Assembly (NCBI RefSeq): GCF_001691415.1
Contig: NZ_LRRR01000004.1
Span: 124,001 to 188,000, forward strand
Length of the DNA stretch: 64,000 nucleotides
DNA from: Pararhodobacter sp. CCB-MM2
GTDB taxonomy: Bacteria; Pseudomonadota; Alphaproteobacteria; Rhodobacterales; Rhodobacteraceae
Direction of reading: 5' to 3'
The notes below the pieces were generated by a model. The model searched no databases, had not been told where the DNA came from, and saw only the letters and a program-made list of their open reading frames with translations. This document shows, piece by piece, positions 1 through 8,339 of the stretch. The first letter of the stretch is position 1, and every line of letters starts with the position of its first letter. Position numbers and translations under genes: made by a program.

Positions 1-1
1 C

Positions 2-1195
2 GAGGCGGAACTGTCGGCGGTGCGCGCGGAATGGCGGGGCCTGTCCGAGGCACGGCGCAAGCGGGAAGGGGCAGCCGAACGGCTGGCCGGTCTGCGCGCC
101 GAAGAGGAATTCCTGCGCCACGCGGTCAAGGAGTTGGACGCGCTCGACCCGCAACCGGGCGAGGAGGCGGAACTCGACGCGCGCCGCCGCCTGATGCAGG
201 CCGCTGCCCGGATGGCTGGGGATGTCGCCAAGGCGCGACAGGCTCTGGGCGAGGACGGGGCCGAGCGGCTGGCGCTGGACGCGCTGCGTTGGCTGGAAGA
301 TGCGTCCGAAGGGCTGGAAGGCCGGCTCGACGCGGCCATCGAGGCGCTGAACCGCGCGATCACCGAATTGGGCGAGGCTTCAAGCGAAGTCGACGGCGCG
401 CTGGACGCGCTGGACGCTGACCCGGCCGAGCTGGAGCGCGTCGAAGAGCGCCTGTTCGCCCTTCGGGGGCTGGCGCGCAAGCATTCCGTGCTGCCCGACG
501 ATCTGGGCAACCACGCCGCCGCCCTGCGTGAGCGACTGGAGGCGCTGGATGCCGGTGACAACGGCGTCGCCAAGCTGGCACAGGCCGAGGCCGAGGCGCG
601 CAAGCGGTTCGACGCGGCCTGTGCGCTGCTCGGTGAAAAGCGCCGTGCAGCGGCGGGGCAGCTCGATGCGGCGATGGCCGCCGAGCTGGCGCCGCTGAAG
701 ATGGAACGCGCGGTGTTCCAGACCATCATCGTGCCGTCCGAGCCGGGCCCCGAGGGCGCCGAGGCCGTCAGCTTCGAGGTCGCCACCAACCCCGGCGCGC
801 CGGCGGGGGCGTTGAACAAGATCGCCTCGGGCGGCGAACTCTCGCGCTTCCTGTTGGCGCTGAAGGTCTGCCTCAGCCGGGGTCAGTCCGGCGTGACGAT
901 GATCTTCGACGAGATCGACCGCGGTGTCGGCGGGGCCACGGCGGATGCCGTCGGGCGTCGTCTGCGTGCGCTGGCCGAGGGCGCGCAGGTGCTGGTCGTC
1001 ACCCACTCGCCGCAGGTCGCGGCGCTTGGCGCGCATCACTGGCGGGTCGAGAAACGGGTTCACGAGGGCGTCACTCTCAGCCATGTGACGCCGCTTTCCG
1101 CCGATGAGCGTATCGACGAGATTGCCCGCATGATTTCCGGCGATACCATATCGGATGCGGCGCGGGGCGCGGCGAAGGCGCTGATCGGCGCCTGA
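2..1195 (+). CDS. recN: DNA repair protein RecN, C-terminal part (5' end outside window)
   Basis: RecN is an SMC-like ATPase that acts at DNA double-strand breaks with RecA. The reading frame is open from base 2, so the N-terminal Walker A half is missing. The first ~230 visible residues are Ala/Glu/Arg-rich and heptad-like, as expected for the coiled-coil arm and its return helix. The C-terminal ATPase lobe follows: the ABC signature ASGGELSRF at about visible residue 275, Walker B with catalytic acid (MIFDEIDRG) near 300, and the switch histidine in VVTHSPQ near 335. The GTG at position 20 is internal, not the true start. The lipoprotein gene begins 68 bp downstream. The family call is firm. 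Confidence 0.96.
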   Translation, partial: EAELSAVRAEWRGLSEARRKREGAAERLAGLRAEEEFLRHAVKELDALDPQPGEEAELDARRRLMQAAARMAGDVAKARQALGEDGAERLALDALRWLEDASEGLEGRLDAAIEALNRAITELGEASSEVDGALDALDADPAELERVEERLFALRGLARKHSVLPDDLGNHAAALRERLEALDAGDNGVAKLAQAEAEARKRFDAACALLGEKRRAAAGQLDAAMAAELAPLKMERAVFQTIIVPSEPGPEGAEAVSFEVATNPGAPAGALNKIASGGELSRFLLALKVCLSRGQSGVTMIFDEIDRGVGGATADAVGRRLRALAEGAQVLVVTHSPQVAALGAHHWRVEKRVHEGVTLSHVTPLSADERIDEIARMISGDTISDAARGAAKALIGA

Positions 1196-1263
1196 CGCGA
1201 TCCCGCTGCCACGAATGGCAACGGGCAGGGCGCGAACCCTCCCCTGATCGAGGAAGAGCGGAC

Positions 1264-1641
1264 ATGAAAACGCGTATCGTCATCCTGGCGGCCCTGGCGG
1301 GCGCCACCCTTCTGTCGGCCTGCGGCGACGTGCCGGACATGCGCCGCGGCTTTCCCATCCGCTCGGGCGGCGGCTCGTCAGGTAGCACGACGGTCATGCC
1401 GGCACCGATGCCGACACCGGGGGCTCCGTCCTCGTCGGCGGCCGAGAATGCCTGCATGAGCGCCGGTCGGGATGCAGGCTTCGGCGTCTCGGGTGTGGTG
1501 GGTACGCAGGAGGTCTCGGGCGCAGATGGCATCGCCACCTCGCGCGACGTGATGCTCAGCGTGACCCGCGGCGGGCAGGCGCTGCAGGTGCGCTGCAGCT
1601 ACAATTACGCCAGCGCTTCGGCCCGGATCATGACCCTTTAA
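1264..1641 (+). CDS. Small putative lipoprotein of unknown function
   Basis: A 125-residue protein with a short basic N-terminus, a hydrophobic stretch and a lipobox (LLSAC, Cys at about residue 20), so it is probably an envelope lipoprotein. A Gly/Ser/Pro-rich linker follows (about 33-60), then a compact C-terminal domain (about 62-125) containing one Cys pair candidate (Cys in AENAC and Cys in VRCSY). I do not recognise the domain. A purine-rich GAGGAAGAGCGG precedes the ATG as ribosome binding site. It is followed by a strong hairpin terminator, so it is likely monocistronic or co-transcribed with recN. Confidence 0.85.
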   Translation: MKTRIVILAALAGATLLSACGDVPDMRRGFPIRSGGGSSGSTTVMPAPMPTPGAPSSSAAENACMSAGRDAGFGVSGVVGTQEVSGADGIATSRDVMLSVTRGGQALQVRCSYNYASASARIMTL

Positions 1642-1660
1642 GGCCCGCGCAGACAGCAGA

Positions 1661-1684
1661 ACGCCCGGCTCTGGCCGGGCGTTT
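1661..1684. terminator. Intrinsic terminator between convergent genes
   Basis: A perfect 9-bp inverted repeat (ACGCCCGGC / GCCGGGCGT) with a 4-base loop is followed by TTT on the plus strand. It lies 20 bp after the lipoprotein stop and just beyond the end of the oppositely oriented permease gene, so it can serve both. Confidence 0.8.
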
Positions 1685-1706
1685 CGCATGTCGGGGGAGG
1701 GACCCC

Positions 1707-3509
1707 TCAAGCAGGGTTCGGTACGGCCCCGGAGACTTGAGCGGGCGCTTCGGTGGCGGCGTTACGCTCGGCCTCACGCTCGGCGGCGGGGTTCGGACGC
1801 GGCGCCCCGGTCAGGGTCCGCCAGGCGTCGTATTGCGACTGGAAGACGCGGCCGTTCAGGTCGTGCAGGAAATGCGTCTTGCCCAGACGGTCGGTCACCG
1901 GACCCTTCACCTCGGACAGATGCAGCCCGATGCCCAGATCCTTCAGCCGCGTGTTGATCGCCTCCAGGCTCTCCAGCGCCGAGAAGTCGATCTCGTTCAC
2001 CGCCGAGCACATCAGCACCACGTTCTTGATCCGTTGACCCGAGGCGAGACGATCCTGGATCAGGTCCTCCAGATAGCGGGCGTTGACGAAATACAGGCTC
2101 TCGTCGACGCGCAGGGTCAGCAGATCCTCATGCGTCTCGACCTTGTGGCGGTTGATGTTGCGGAAATGCTGGGTGCCCGGGACCAGACCCACCTCGGCCA
2201 CATGCGGCTTCGATGTCTTGTAGAGGTGCAGGCCAATGGACAGGATCACGCCGGTCGACACGCCGGTTTCGACGCCAAAGCCCAGGGTCAACAGGATCGT
2301 CGCGGCGACAGCGAAGAAGTCGGCCTTGGAGTAACCCCAGGTCTTCTTGAGGATCGAGAAGTCGACCAGCGACAGCACGGCAACGATGATCGTCGCGGCC
2401 AAGGTGGCTTTCGGCAGGAAATAGACCAGCGGCGTCAGGGCGACGGCGGCGATGGCCAGACCCACGGCGGTAAAGGCACCCGCGGCGGGCGTCTCGGCGC
2501 CTGCGTCGAAGTTCACGACCGAGCGGGCGAAGCCGCCGGTGACAGGATAGCCGCCGGTGAAGGCCGCGCCGATATTCGCAGCCCCAAGGCCGATCAGCTC
2601 CTGGTCCGGGTTGATGCGCTGGCGCTTTTTCGCGGCCAGCGTCTGCGCGACCGAGATCGACTCGACAAAGCCGATGACCGAGATCAGCAGGGCCGGCACG
2701 AACAGCTGCTTCAGCAGCTCAGGCGAGAAGGACGGCATGGTCAGCGGCGGCAGCGATTGCGGCACCTCACCCACGACGGCCACGCCCCGGTCCCCCAGAC
2801 CCAGCGCCCAGGTCAGGACGGTGGTGACGACGACGGCCGCGACCGGGCCAGCCTTGGTCAGCACATCCGACATCCGCGGCCCAAGGCCCATGGCCCGCAG
2901 GCGCGGCTTCAGACCCTTGCGGACCCAGAACAGGAAGGCGGTGGCCGAAACGCCGATCACCAAAGTGATCGGGTTGGTATCCCCCAGATGCGCGAACAGG
3001 GTCTCCAGCACTTCCAGCAGGTTATCCCCGCCGGCGCTGATGCCCAGCACATGCTTCAACTGTGACGCGGCGATCAGGATGCCCGAGGCCGTGATGAAGC
3101 CCGCGATCACCGGATGTGACAGGAAATTCGCGAGGAACCCCAGCTTGAACACCCCCATCACCAGCAGCATCGCGCCCGACAGGAAGGCCAGCGTCAGCGC
3201 CGCGAGGGCATAGCCCATGGTCCCCGTCTCGGCGATGTTGCCGATGGCAGCGGCGGTCATCAACGAGACGACGGCCACCGGCCCCACGGCCAGCGCGCGC
3301 GAGGTGCCGAAGATCGCGTACAGGATGATCGGTGCGATCGAGGCATAGATGCCGGCCTCGGGCGGCAGGCCCGCCAGCAGGGCATAGGCCAGCGATTGCG
3401 GGATCAGCATGATCGTCACGATGACGGCGGCGATCATGTCATTAGAGAAGGCGTCGCGGTCGTAGCGGCGGCCCCAGTCCAGAATGGGCAGGTATTTGGC
3501 GAGGGACAT
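1707..3509 (-). CDS. SulP-family anion (sulfate-type) permease with STAS domain
   Basis: A 600-residue inner-membrane transporter of the SulP/SLC26 family, normally an anion symporter or exchanger. The SulP signature region is seen near the N-terminus (IPQSLAYALLAGLPP, about residues 36-50, then RALAVGPVAVVSLM, about 71-84). Many hydrophobic helices follow to about residue 430, and a cytoplasmic STAS domain occupies about 440-560 (NEIDFSALESL core). The last ~30 residues are a disordered Ala/Glu/Pro tail. It is the second gene of an operon with the phosphatase-like/SQR-like fusion 61 bp upstream, which points to transport of an oxidised sulfur anion (sulfate, sulfite or similar); that substrate is inferred from context. 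Confidence 0.9.
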   Translation of the reverse strand: MSLAKYLPILDWGRRYDRDAFSNDMIAAVIVTIMLIPQSLAYALLAGLPPEAGIYASIAPIILYAIFGTSRALAVGPVAVVSLMTAAAIGNIAETGTMGYALAALTLAFLSGAMLLVMGVFKLGFLANFLSHPVIAGFITASGILIAASQLKHVLGISAGGDNLLEVLETLFAHLGDTNPITLVIGVSATAFLFWVRKGLKPRLRAMGLGPRMSDVLTKAGPVAAVVVTTVLTWALGLGDRGVAVVGEVPQSLPPLTMPSFSPELLKQLFVPALLISVIGFVESISVAQTLAAKKRQRINPDQELIGLGAANIGAAFTGGYPVTGGFARSVVNFDAGAETPAAGAFTAVGLAIAAVALTPLVYFLPKATLAATIIVAVLSLVDFSILKKTWGYSKADFFAVAATILLTLGFGVETGVSTGVILSIGLHLYKTSKPHVAEVGLVPGTQHFRNINRHKVETHEDLLTLRVDESLYFVNARYLEDLIQDRLASGQRIKNVVLMCSAVNEIDFSALESLEAINTRLKDLGIGLHLSEVKGPVTDRLGKTHFLHDLNGRVFQSQYDAWRTLTGAPRPNPAAEREAERNAATEAPAQVSGAVPNPA

Positions 3510-3570
3510 GGGAGGATGCCTTTCAGCTCGGGCAGGGTGGGCGCCTGTCAGACGGGCGCCCGGCTTTCGT

Positions 3571-5250
3571 TCATTGCGATTTGGCGGTGACCTTCTCGGG
3601 CGTCGCCATCCATTCCTTCCCGCGCAGCATACCCTTCCAATAGATCGGGGGCAGAAGTTTTTCCTTCAGCAACCAGGCCGCGCGGGTGGGCTTGGTGCCA
3701 TCGACGAGGAATTTCGGGAAGCTCGGCAGCAGCGCACCGCCATAGCCGAACTCGGCCAGCACGATCTTGCCGCGCTCGACAGTCAGCGGGCACGAGCCGT
3801 AGCCGTTATAGATCGCCGAGGGCGAGCGGCCGTCGATGTCGTCCGCCACGTTCTGCGCCACCACCGGCGCCTGCATCCGTGCGGCGGCGGCGGTCTTGGC
3901 GTTGGGGGCGTTCATCACGTCGCCCAAGGACCAGATGTTGTCATAGGTCTTGTGGCGCAGGGTCGATTGATCGACATCCACCCAGCCCGCCGCATCGGCC
4001 AGAGGCGAGACGCGGATGAAATCGGGCGCGGTCTGCGGCGGCACGACATGGAGCATGTCGAAGTCCATCGTCACTGTGGTCGGCTCGGTCTCGGGCTTCG
4101 CGACCTTGAAGGTGGCGGTCTTGGCTTGGCCGTCGACGGCGATCAGGTTGTGGAAGAAATTGGTCTCGATCCCGTATTTCTTCACATAGCCTTCCAGCGC
4201 CGGGACGTAATCCTTGACCCCGAACAGCACGCCGCCCGCATTGTTGAACTTGACCTCGATATCCTTCAGCACGCCGCGCTTCAGCCACGCGTCCGAGGAC
4301 AGATACATCGCCTTCTGCGGCGCACCGGCGCATTTGATCGGCATCGGCGGCTGGCTGAAGATCGCGCGGCCCCGGTTCAGATTTTGCACCAGCTCCCAAG
4401 TATAAGGCGCGAGGTCATAGCGGTAGTTCGAGGTGACGCCATTGCGGCCCAACGTCTCGACCAGACCGTCGATCTTTGCCCAGTCCAGCTTCAGACCGGG
4501 GGTGACGATCAGGCGGGTGTATTTCACCACGCGGCAGCCATCGAGGATGACGGCGTTATTCGCAGGCTCAAACGCCGCGACGGCGGATTTGATCCAATGG
4601 ACGCCCTGCGGGATCAGGCTGCCCATGGTACGGGCGGTGGATTGCGCGTCGAAGATGCCGCCGCCCACCATGGTCCAGCCGGGCTGGTAATAGTGGATGT
4701 CGGCGGGGTCGATCAGCGCGATGTTCAGCCCCGGCTTGCGCGATTTCAACGAAGCCGCGACGGCAATGCCGCCCGCGCCCGCGCCGACGATGACCACGTC
4801 GAAGCTGGCATCGCCCGTATCGGTCGGTGTCTTGCCGCCATTGGCGATGCGCCGTGCGACGCCGTTCATGTCATAGCCCGCGGCCTTGGTCGCGGCGAGG
4901 ATCTCGGGCAGGGGGCGGGTCTTCGCCATCGACAGCGACCACAGAGTGGCCGAGCGCGTGCCGGTGCGGCAATAGCCCAGGATCGGGCCGGGGAGTTCGC
5001 GCAGCGCCACCTCCATCGCCTCGGCATCCTCATCGCGGACCATGCCGGGGGTCACGGGAACATAGCGCGCCTCAAGGCCCTGTGCCTTCGCGGCGGCCTC
5101 GATTTCCTCGAACGTCGGCTGGTCCGCGCCTTCGCCATCGGGACGGTTGCAGATGATGGCGCGGAAACCCAGTGCCTTCGCCTCGGCCACATCGGCGAGC
5201 GAGATCTGCGGGCTGACGGACAACGTGTCCGAGATTTTCTTGGGGTCCAT
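3571..5250 (-). CDS. Fusion: TIGR01244-type phosphatase-like domain plus sulfide:quinone oxidoreductase-like flavoprotein
   Basis: A 559-residue fusion protein. Residues ~1-115 form the DSP-like TIGR01244/DUF442 domain with the loop CRTGTRS (Cys94), the same domain found in Blh-type sulfur dioxygenases of bigR operons. Residues ~150-559 form an FAD/NAD(P)-dependent oxidoreductase of the sulfide:quinone oxidoreductase superfamily: dinucleotide motif GAGAGGIA (156-163), the CAGAPQK motif with a cysteine in the middle third, and a C-terminal GYGSCPL cysteine typical of SQR-like proteins. The start is fixed by AGGAGGAGGA just upstream. Together the domains suggest oxidation of sulfide to persulfide and its further handling at the membrane, with the SulP protein moving the product. 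Quinone use is inferred. A sulfide-type operator lies upstream. Confidence 0.88.
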   Translation of the reverse strand: MDPKKISDTLSVSPQISLADVAEAKALGFRAIICNRPDGEGADQPTFEEIEAAAKAQGLEARYVPVTPGMVRDEDAEAMEVALRELPGPILGYCRTGTRSATLWSLSMAKTRPLPEILAATKAAGYDMNGVARRIANGGKTPTDTGDASFDVVIVGAGAGGIAVAASLKSRKPGLNIALIDPADIHYYQPGWTMVGGGIFDAQSTARTMGSLIPQGVHWIKSAVAAFEPANNAVILDGCRVVKYTRLIVTPGLKLDWAKIDGLVETLGRNGVTSNYRYDLAPYTWELVQNLNRGRAIFSQPPMPIKCAGAPQKAMYLSSDAWLKRGVLKDIEVKFNNAGGVLFGVKDYVPALEGYVKKYGIETNFFHNLIAVDGQAKTATFKVAKPETEPTTVTMDFDMLHVVPPQTAPDFIRVSPLADAAGWVDVDQSTLRHKTYDNIWSLGDVMNAPNAKTAAAARMQAPVVAQNVADDIDGRSPSAIYNGYGSCPLTVERGKIVLAEFGYGGALLPSFPKFLVDGTKPTRAAWLLKEKLLPPIYWKGMLRGKEWMATPEKVTAKSQ

Positions 5251-5331
5251 GAAATCCTCCTCCTAAGGCCGGTCGCCGGGGCAGGCGCCCGAAACAGAGA
5301 CGCGAGTTACAGGTTTTGCCGGGACGGGTCT

Positions 5332-5344
5332 GTGACTGAGTCAC
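5332..5344. promoter_or_regulatory. 13-bp palindrome near the start of the sulfur operon transcript
   Basis: GTGACT-G-AGTCAC is a perfect 6-bp inverted repeat 82 bp upstream of the fusion-protein start codon. It lies just downstream of a minus-strand -10-like TATACG (5348-5353). It could be a second operator; the binding protein is unknown. Confidence 0.45.
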
Positions 5345-5358
5345 GTCCGTATAGACAA

Positions 5359-5374
5359 ATTCGAACTTTTGAAT
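5359..5374. promoter_or_regulatory. ATTC-N8-GAAT site, candidate SqrR/BigR operator
   Basis: ATTC-GAACTTTT-GAAT matches the ATTC-N8-GAAT core that I recall for the persulfide-sensing ArsR-family repressors SqrR and BigR. It lies 109 bp upstream of the SQR-like gene and immediately upstream of the -10-like TATACG on the minus strand, where a repressor would block RNA polymerase. No ArsR-family gene is in the window. Confidence 0.6.
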
Positions 5375-5438
5375 ACATCAAGTGATGCGAAGATGCAAGC
5401 CCTCCCGTTGCGGCCGCATCCTGCGCCGAAGTTCTGAA

Positions 5439-5480
5439 GAAAAAGCGAAAGGGGCCCGGCAGTTGGCCGGACCCCTTTGA
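5439..5480 (-). terminator. Intrinsic terminator of the galD-side genes
   Basis: On the minus strand a stem of about 13 bp (AAAGGGGTCCGGC / GCCGGGCCCCTTT, one mismatch) is followed by a T-rich tract (CGCTTTTTCTTC). It lies 25 bp past the stop of the tautomerase gene. Confidence 0.8.
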
Positions 5481-5504
5481 GACGGGATTGCAGGTCGCTC
5501 TGGC

Positions 5505-6572
5505 TCAGGCGTGCGGGAAGACCCGCCCGTCAAACAGCTTGCGCGCGGTCCGGAGCGTACCCGCGCCAGTGACCGCGCCCGCGTCATCCGTCTCGATCAG
5601 CACCTCGGCGGCGCCGGTCGGATGCTCGATCAGATAGCGCCCATCCGCGGGGATCTGCGCCAGCTTGGCGGCGGGCGAGCCCTCCAGCGTGCAGGCCGTC
5701 GCCACGCTGACCGCAGCGAAGACCCCGATCGAGGCATGCGCGCGGTGCGGGATGAAGCTGCGGGTGTTGATCGCGCCGCCCTCGGTCGGGGCAGACACCA
5801 GCGTCATCTTCGGCACCGACTTCTCGGTCACGTCGCCCAGATTCATCATCGGCCCGACCTTCAACCGGATCGCCTCGATCTTAGCTTTCAGCTCGGTGTC
5901 GCCCTCCAGTCCCTCGCGGCTCTCCTGCCCGGTCTTGCCGAAAGCCGAGGCCGCCATAATCACGCAAGGCATGCCGTTGTCGATCAGCGTGCATTCGACG
6001 CCGTCCACCACGTCCACGATATTCCCGGACGGCAGAAGCTCGCCGCACATGGAGCCCGCGATATTCTGGAATATCAGCGGCACCGGCGCATGCGAGCCCG
6101 GCACGCCGTCAATCCGCGCCTCGCCGGCGTAATTCACCCGCCCACCCGGCGTCTGCACTACGGCTTTAGCCACTTCGCCCGTGTTCAGCATATGGATCCG
6201 CACCGGCGTCTCATCGCCCGCCACGGCCACCAGTCCCCGCTCGATCGCCGCCGGCCCGACGCCGGCCAGAATATTCCCGCAGGCCTGCGCGTCCGAGACC
6301 AAGGCCTGATCGACGAAGACCTGCAGGAACAGGTAATCCACATCGGCATCTTCCCTCGTGGACGGCCCGAGGATCGCCACCTTCGAAGTCAGCGGATCCG
6401 CCCCGCCGATCCCGTCGATTTGCCGCGCATCGGGCGAGCCCATCACCGCCAGCAGCAACGCATCCCGCGCCGCCACCTCGGAGGGCATGTCAGAGGCCAG
6501 AAAATACGCCCCCTTCGAAGTCCCGCCCCGCATCCAGAGGCAGGGAATGCCATCCTCAACCGGATTGCCCAT
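5505..6572 (-). CDS. galD: 4-oxalomesaconate tautomerase (PrpF/GalD family)
   Basis: A 355-residue PrpF-family isomerase with the diaminopimelate-epimerase-like fold. The N-terminal WMRGGTSKGAYF motif and the ADPLTSKVAI and DAQACGNILAGVGP segments are typical of the family. GalD interconverts the keto and enol forms of 4-oxalomesaconate in gallate/protocatechuate 4,5-cleavage pathways. That role, rather than 2-methylaconitate isomerisation as in PrpF proper, is inferred from its neighbours: CHA aldolase and oxalomesaconate hydratase upstream on the same strand. The ribosome binding site (GGAGAG, 6 bp before ATG) lies within the tail of an intergenic repeat. Confidence 0.88.
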   Translation of the reverse strand: MGNPVEDGIPCLWMRGGTSKGAYFLASDMPSEVAARDALLLAVMGSPDARQIDGIGGADPLTSKVAILGPSTREDADVDYLFLQVFVDQALVSDAQACGNILAGVGPAAIERGLVAVAGDETPVRIHMLNTGEVAKAVVQTPGGRVNYAGEARIDGVPGSHAPVPLIFQNIAGSMCGELLPSGNIVDVVDGVECTLIDNGMPCVIMAASAFGKTGQESREGLEGDTELKAKIEAIRLKVGPMMNLGDVTEKSVPKMTLVSAPTEGGAINTRSFIPHRAHASIGVFAAVSVATACTLEGSPAAKLAQIPADGRYLIEHPTGAAEVLIETDDAGAVTGAGTLRTARKLFDGRVFPHA

Positions 6573-6578
6573 CTTTAC

Positions 6579-6628
6579 TCTCCAAATATCCTCGGGGGGT
6601 CCGGGGGGCAGACAGCCCCCCGGGGATC
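6579..6628 (-). repeat. Intergenic G/C-hairpin repeat, copy 1
   Basis: On the minus strand a long GGGGGG/CCCCCC hairpin is followed by a second C-rich block and GGATATTTGGAGAG. The same layout occurs at 29163-29216. Elements of this kind are scattered between genes in Rhodobacteraceae. This copy sits between the aldolase and tautomerase genes; its purine-rich tail forms the tautomerase ribosome binding site. Confidence 0.65.
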
Positions 6629-6642
6629 AGCCACTAAGACCG

Positions 6643-7314
6643 TCAGATGTATTTCAGACCCTTCTCGGCCAGCCGCGGACGCATGTTGTAGATGTCGAGC
6701 CCCAGCTCGCCCGCCGCCAGCTTCACGCGCTTGGCTTCCTCGGCATCGAGGCGCTTCTGCGCGGCGGCCTGCACCTCGGCAGCTTTCTCGCGCGGGACGA
6801 CGACCACACCGTCATCATCGGCGATGATCACGTCACCCGGATTGACCAGCGCGCCGGCGCAGACGATGGGGATGTTGACCGAACCCAGCGTCTCCTTGAC
6901 CGTGCCTTGGGCCGAGACGGCGGTCGACCAGACACCGAAGCCCATCTGACGCAGATCGCGCGTGTCGCGCACGCCCGCGTCAATGATCAGCGCCTTGCAG
7001 CCGCGCGCCATGGCCGAGGTCGCCAGAAGGTCACCGAAATAGCCCATGTCGCAAGGCGAAGTCGGCGCGAGCACCATCACGTCGCCTTCCTGCAGCTGCT
7101 CGATGGCGACATGGATCATCCAGTTGTCGCCGGGCGCGGCCGAGATCGTCACGGCCGAGCCGCAGATCGTCAGGTCCTGCTGGATCGGGCGCATCTTGCA
7201 GCCCATCAGGCCCGTACGGCCCTGCGCCTCGTGCACGGTTGCGACGCCGGCCTTGCCGAGCGCTTCGATGATCGCCTTGTCGGCGCGGTCGATGTTCTGG
7301 ACGACAACAGCCAT
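6643..7314 (-). CDS. ligK: 4-carboxy-4-hydroxy-2-oxoadipate aldolase / oxaloacetate decarboxylase
   Basis: A 223-residue class II, metal-dependent pyruvate aldolase of the RraA-like HMG/CHA aldolase family. The motif GDLLATSA (Asp95 region) and the metal/pyruvate-binding [11 protein letters not shown] (Asp112, Arg116, Asp117) are present, and the length is normal for LigK/GalC. The enzyme splits CHA into pyruvate and oxaloacetate, the last step of the 4,5-cleavage pathway, and usually also decarboxylates oxaloacetate. It lies between the hydratase and tautomerase genes of the same pathway, all on the minus strand. RraA itself is unlikely given length and context. Confidence 0.92.
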   Translation of the reverse strand: MAVVVQNIDRADKAIIEALGKAGVATVHEAQGRTGLMGCKMRPIQQDLTICGSAVTISAAPGDNWMIHVAIEQLQEGDVMVLAPTSPCDMGYFGDLLATSAMARGCKALIIDAGVRDTRDLRQMGFGVWSTAVSAQGTVKETLGSVNIPIVCAGALVNPGDVIIADDDGVVVVPREKAAEVQAAAQKRLDAEEAKRVKLAAGELGLDIYNMRPRLAEKGLKYI

Positions 7315-7365
7315 TTTCGGCCCCTTTTCAAAATGGAATGCCCGATAGGTGGCGGGAGACGGAAG

Positions 7366-7392
7366 CGGGGGCGCCGTCGGCGGGCGCCCCCG
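7366..7392. terminator. Strong hairpin between galB and ligK
   Basis: A perfect 10-bp stem (CGGGGGCGCC / GGCGCCCCCG) with a 7-base loop lies in the 166-bp gap between the hydratase and aldolase genes. There is no T-run on the minus strand, so it may be a partial terminator or an RNA-stability hairpin rather than an operon end. Confidence 0.4.
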
Positions 7393-7480
7393 TCCTGATC
7401 GCGCTCCGGGCCTGCGCGGGCTTGCTACCGCGCGGCGCGGACCTCCCCGCGATCAAAGGCCCGATGAAACAGGCGAGGGG

Positions 7481-8215
7481 TCAGAGTTCGTCGACGGTGC
7501 GCGGGAAGATCGACTCGAAGCCTTCCGCGTATTTGCAGTCGCGACCGCCCGACATCCCGCCCGAGTTGCGCTTGAAGTGGTTGGCGCGCTGCTGGGCCAC
7601 GCGGGTGTAGTATTCCCACAGGTGGACCTGGCCGTTCATGGCCTCCATCGCGGCTTTCTTCTTCTCCCAGACCGGGGTGATGTCGAGGAAGACCGACGGC
7701 TTCCAGCCCATCTGCTCGGTCTGGTGCGGCTCGAACAGGTAGACCTGCGGCGCGCCCAGAACCTTCTCGCCGGGGTTATGGCCCCAGGCCTGCGCGGTGG
7801 CGCGGCATTCCAGCACGATCTGCGTGGTGTTCATGTGGTCCGAGTTATACGGGTCCCAACGCGAGTGCGACATCATGAAGGCGGGCTGCACGTCGCGCAT
7901 CACCTGCACCAGTTTCATGCGGTCGTCGCGGGTGAAATCCATCGGATAATCGCCGAGATCGAACTCCACGAGGTCATGGACCCCCAGCGCCTTGGCGGCG
8001 GCCTCGGCCTCGGCCTTGCGGATCGACTTCACCTCGTCGAGGGTCTTGCCCTCTTTCCACAGCTTGGCGCTTTCGCCGCGCTCGCCATAGGACAGGCAGG
8101 CGACGGTGACGTTGTAGCCCAGCTCGGCATGCAGCGCGATGGCGCCGCCGCAGCGCCAGACGAAGTCGGCGGCATGCGCGCTGACGATCAGCGCGGTTTT
8201 CTTTTTCTCGGTCAT
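7481..8215 (-). CDS. galB: 4-oxalomesaconate hydratase, PIG-L (GalB) type
   Basis: A 244-residue protein of the PIG-L/LmbE metalloenzyme fold with the zinc-site motif SAHAAD (His14, Asp17) and a later ligand in SDHMN (His127). Pseudomonas putida GalB is a PIG-L-fold 4-oxalomesaconate hydratase, unrelated to the amidohydrolase-type LigJ of Sphingobium; this gene matches the GalB type and sits with galD and ligK homologues. The reaction is hydration of oxalomesaconate to CHA. The start is supported by GGAGGAGCT before the ATG. A generic N-acetyl-sugar deacetylase is the alternative, but the context argues against it. Confidence 0.88.
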   Translation of the reverse strand: MTEKKKTALIVSAHAADFVWRCGGAIALHAELGYNVTVACLSYGERGESAKLWKEGKTLDEVKSIRKAEAEAAAKALGVHDLVEFDLGDYPMDFTRDDRMKLVQVMRDVQPAFMMSHSRWDPYNSDHMNTTQIVLECRATAQAWGHNPGEKVLGAPQVYLFEPHQTEQMGWKPSVFLDITPVWEKKKAAMEAMNGQVHLWEYYTRVAQQRANHFKRNSGGMSGGRDCKYAEGFESIFPRTVDEL

Positions 8216-8339
8216 GGATAGCTCCTCCAGAACTGGGGCGAAATGTGCGGCCGATGCGGCGGTTTGTCCAATCGGAAACAGGTGCGCCGGTATAAGGACG
8301 TGCTATTGTCGCCTAGAATACAGAGGGGGGAGAGGCACC

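Noticed and set aside
8216..8339. LysR-type T-N11-A box between galB and the dehydrogenase gene
   Set aside because: Several weak matches exist but none is a clear interrupted palindrome, so no site is annotated.
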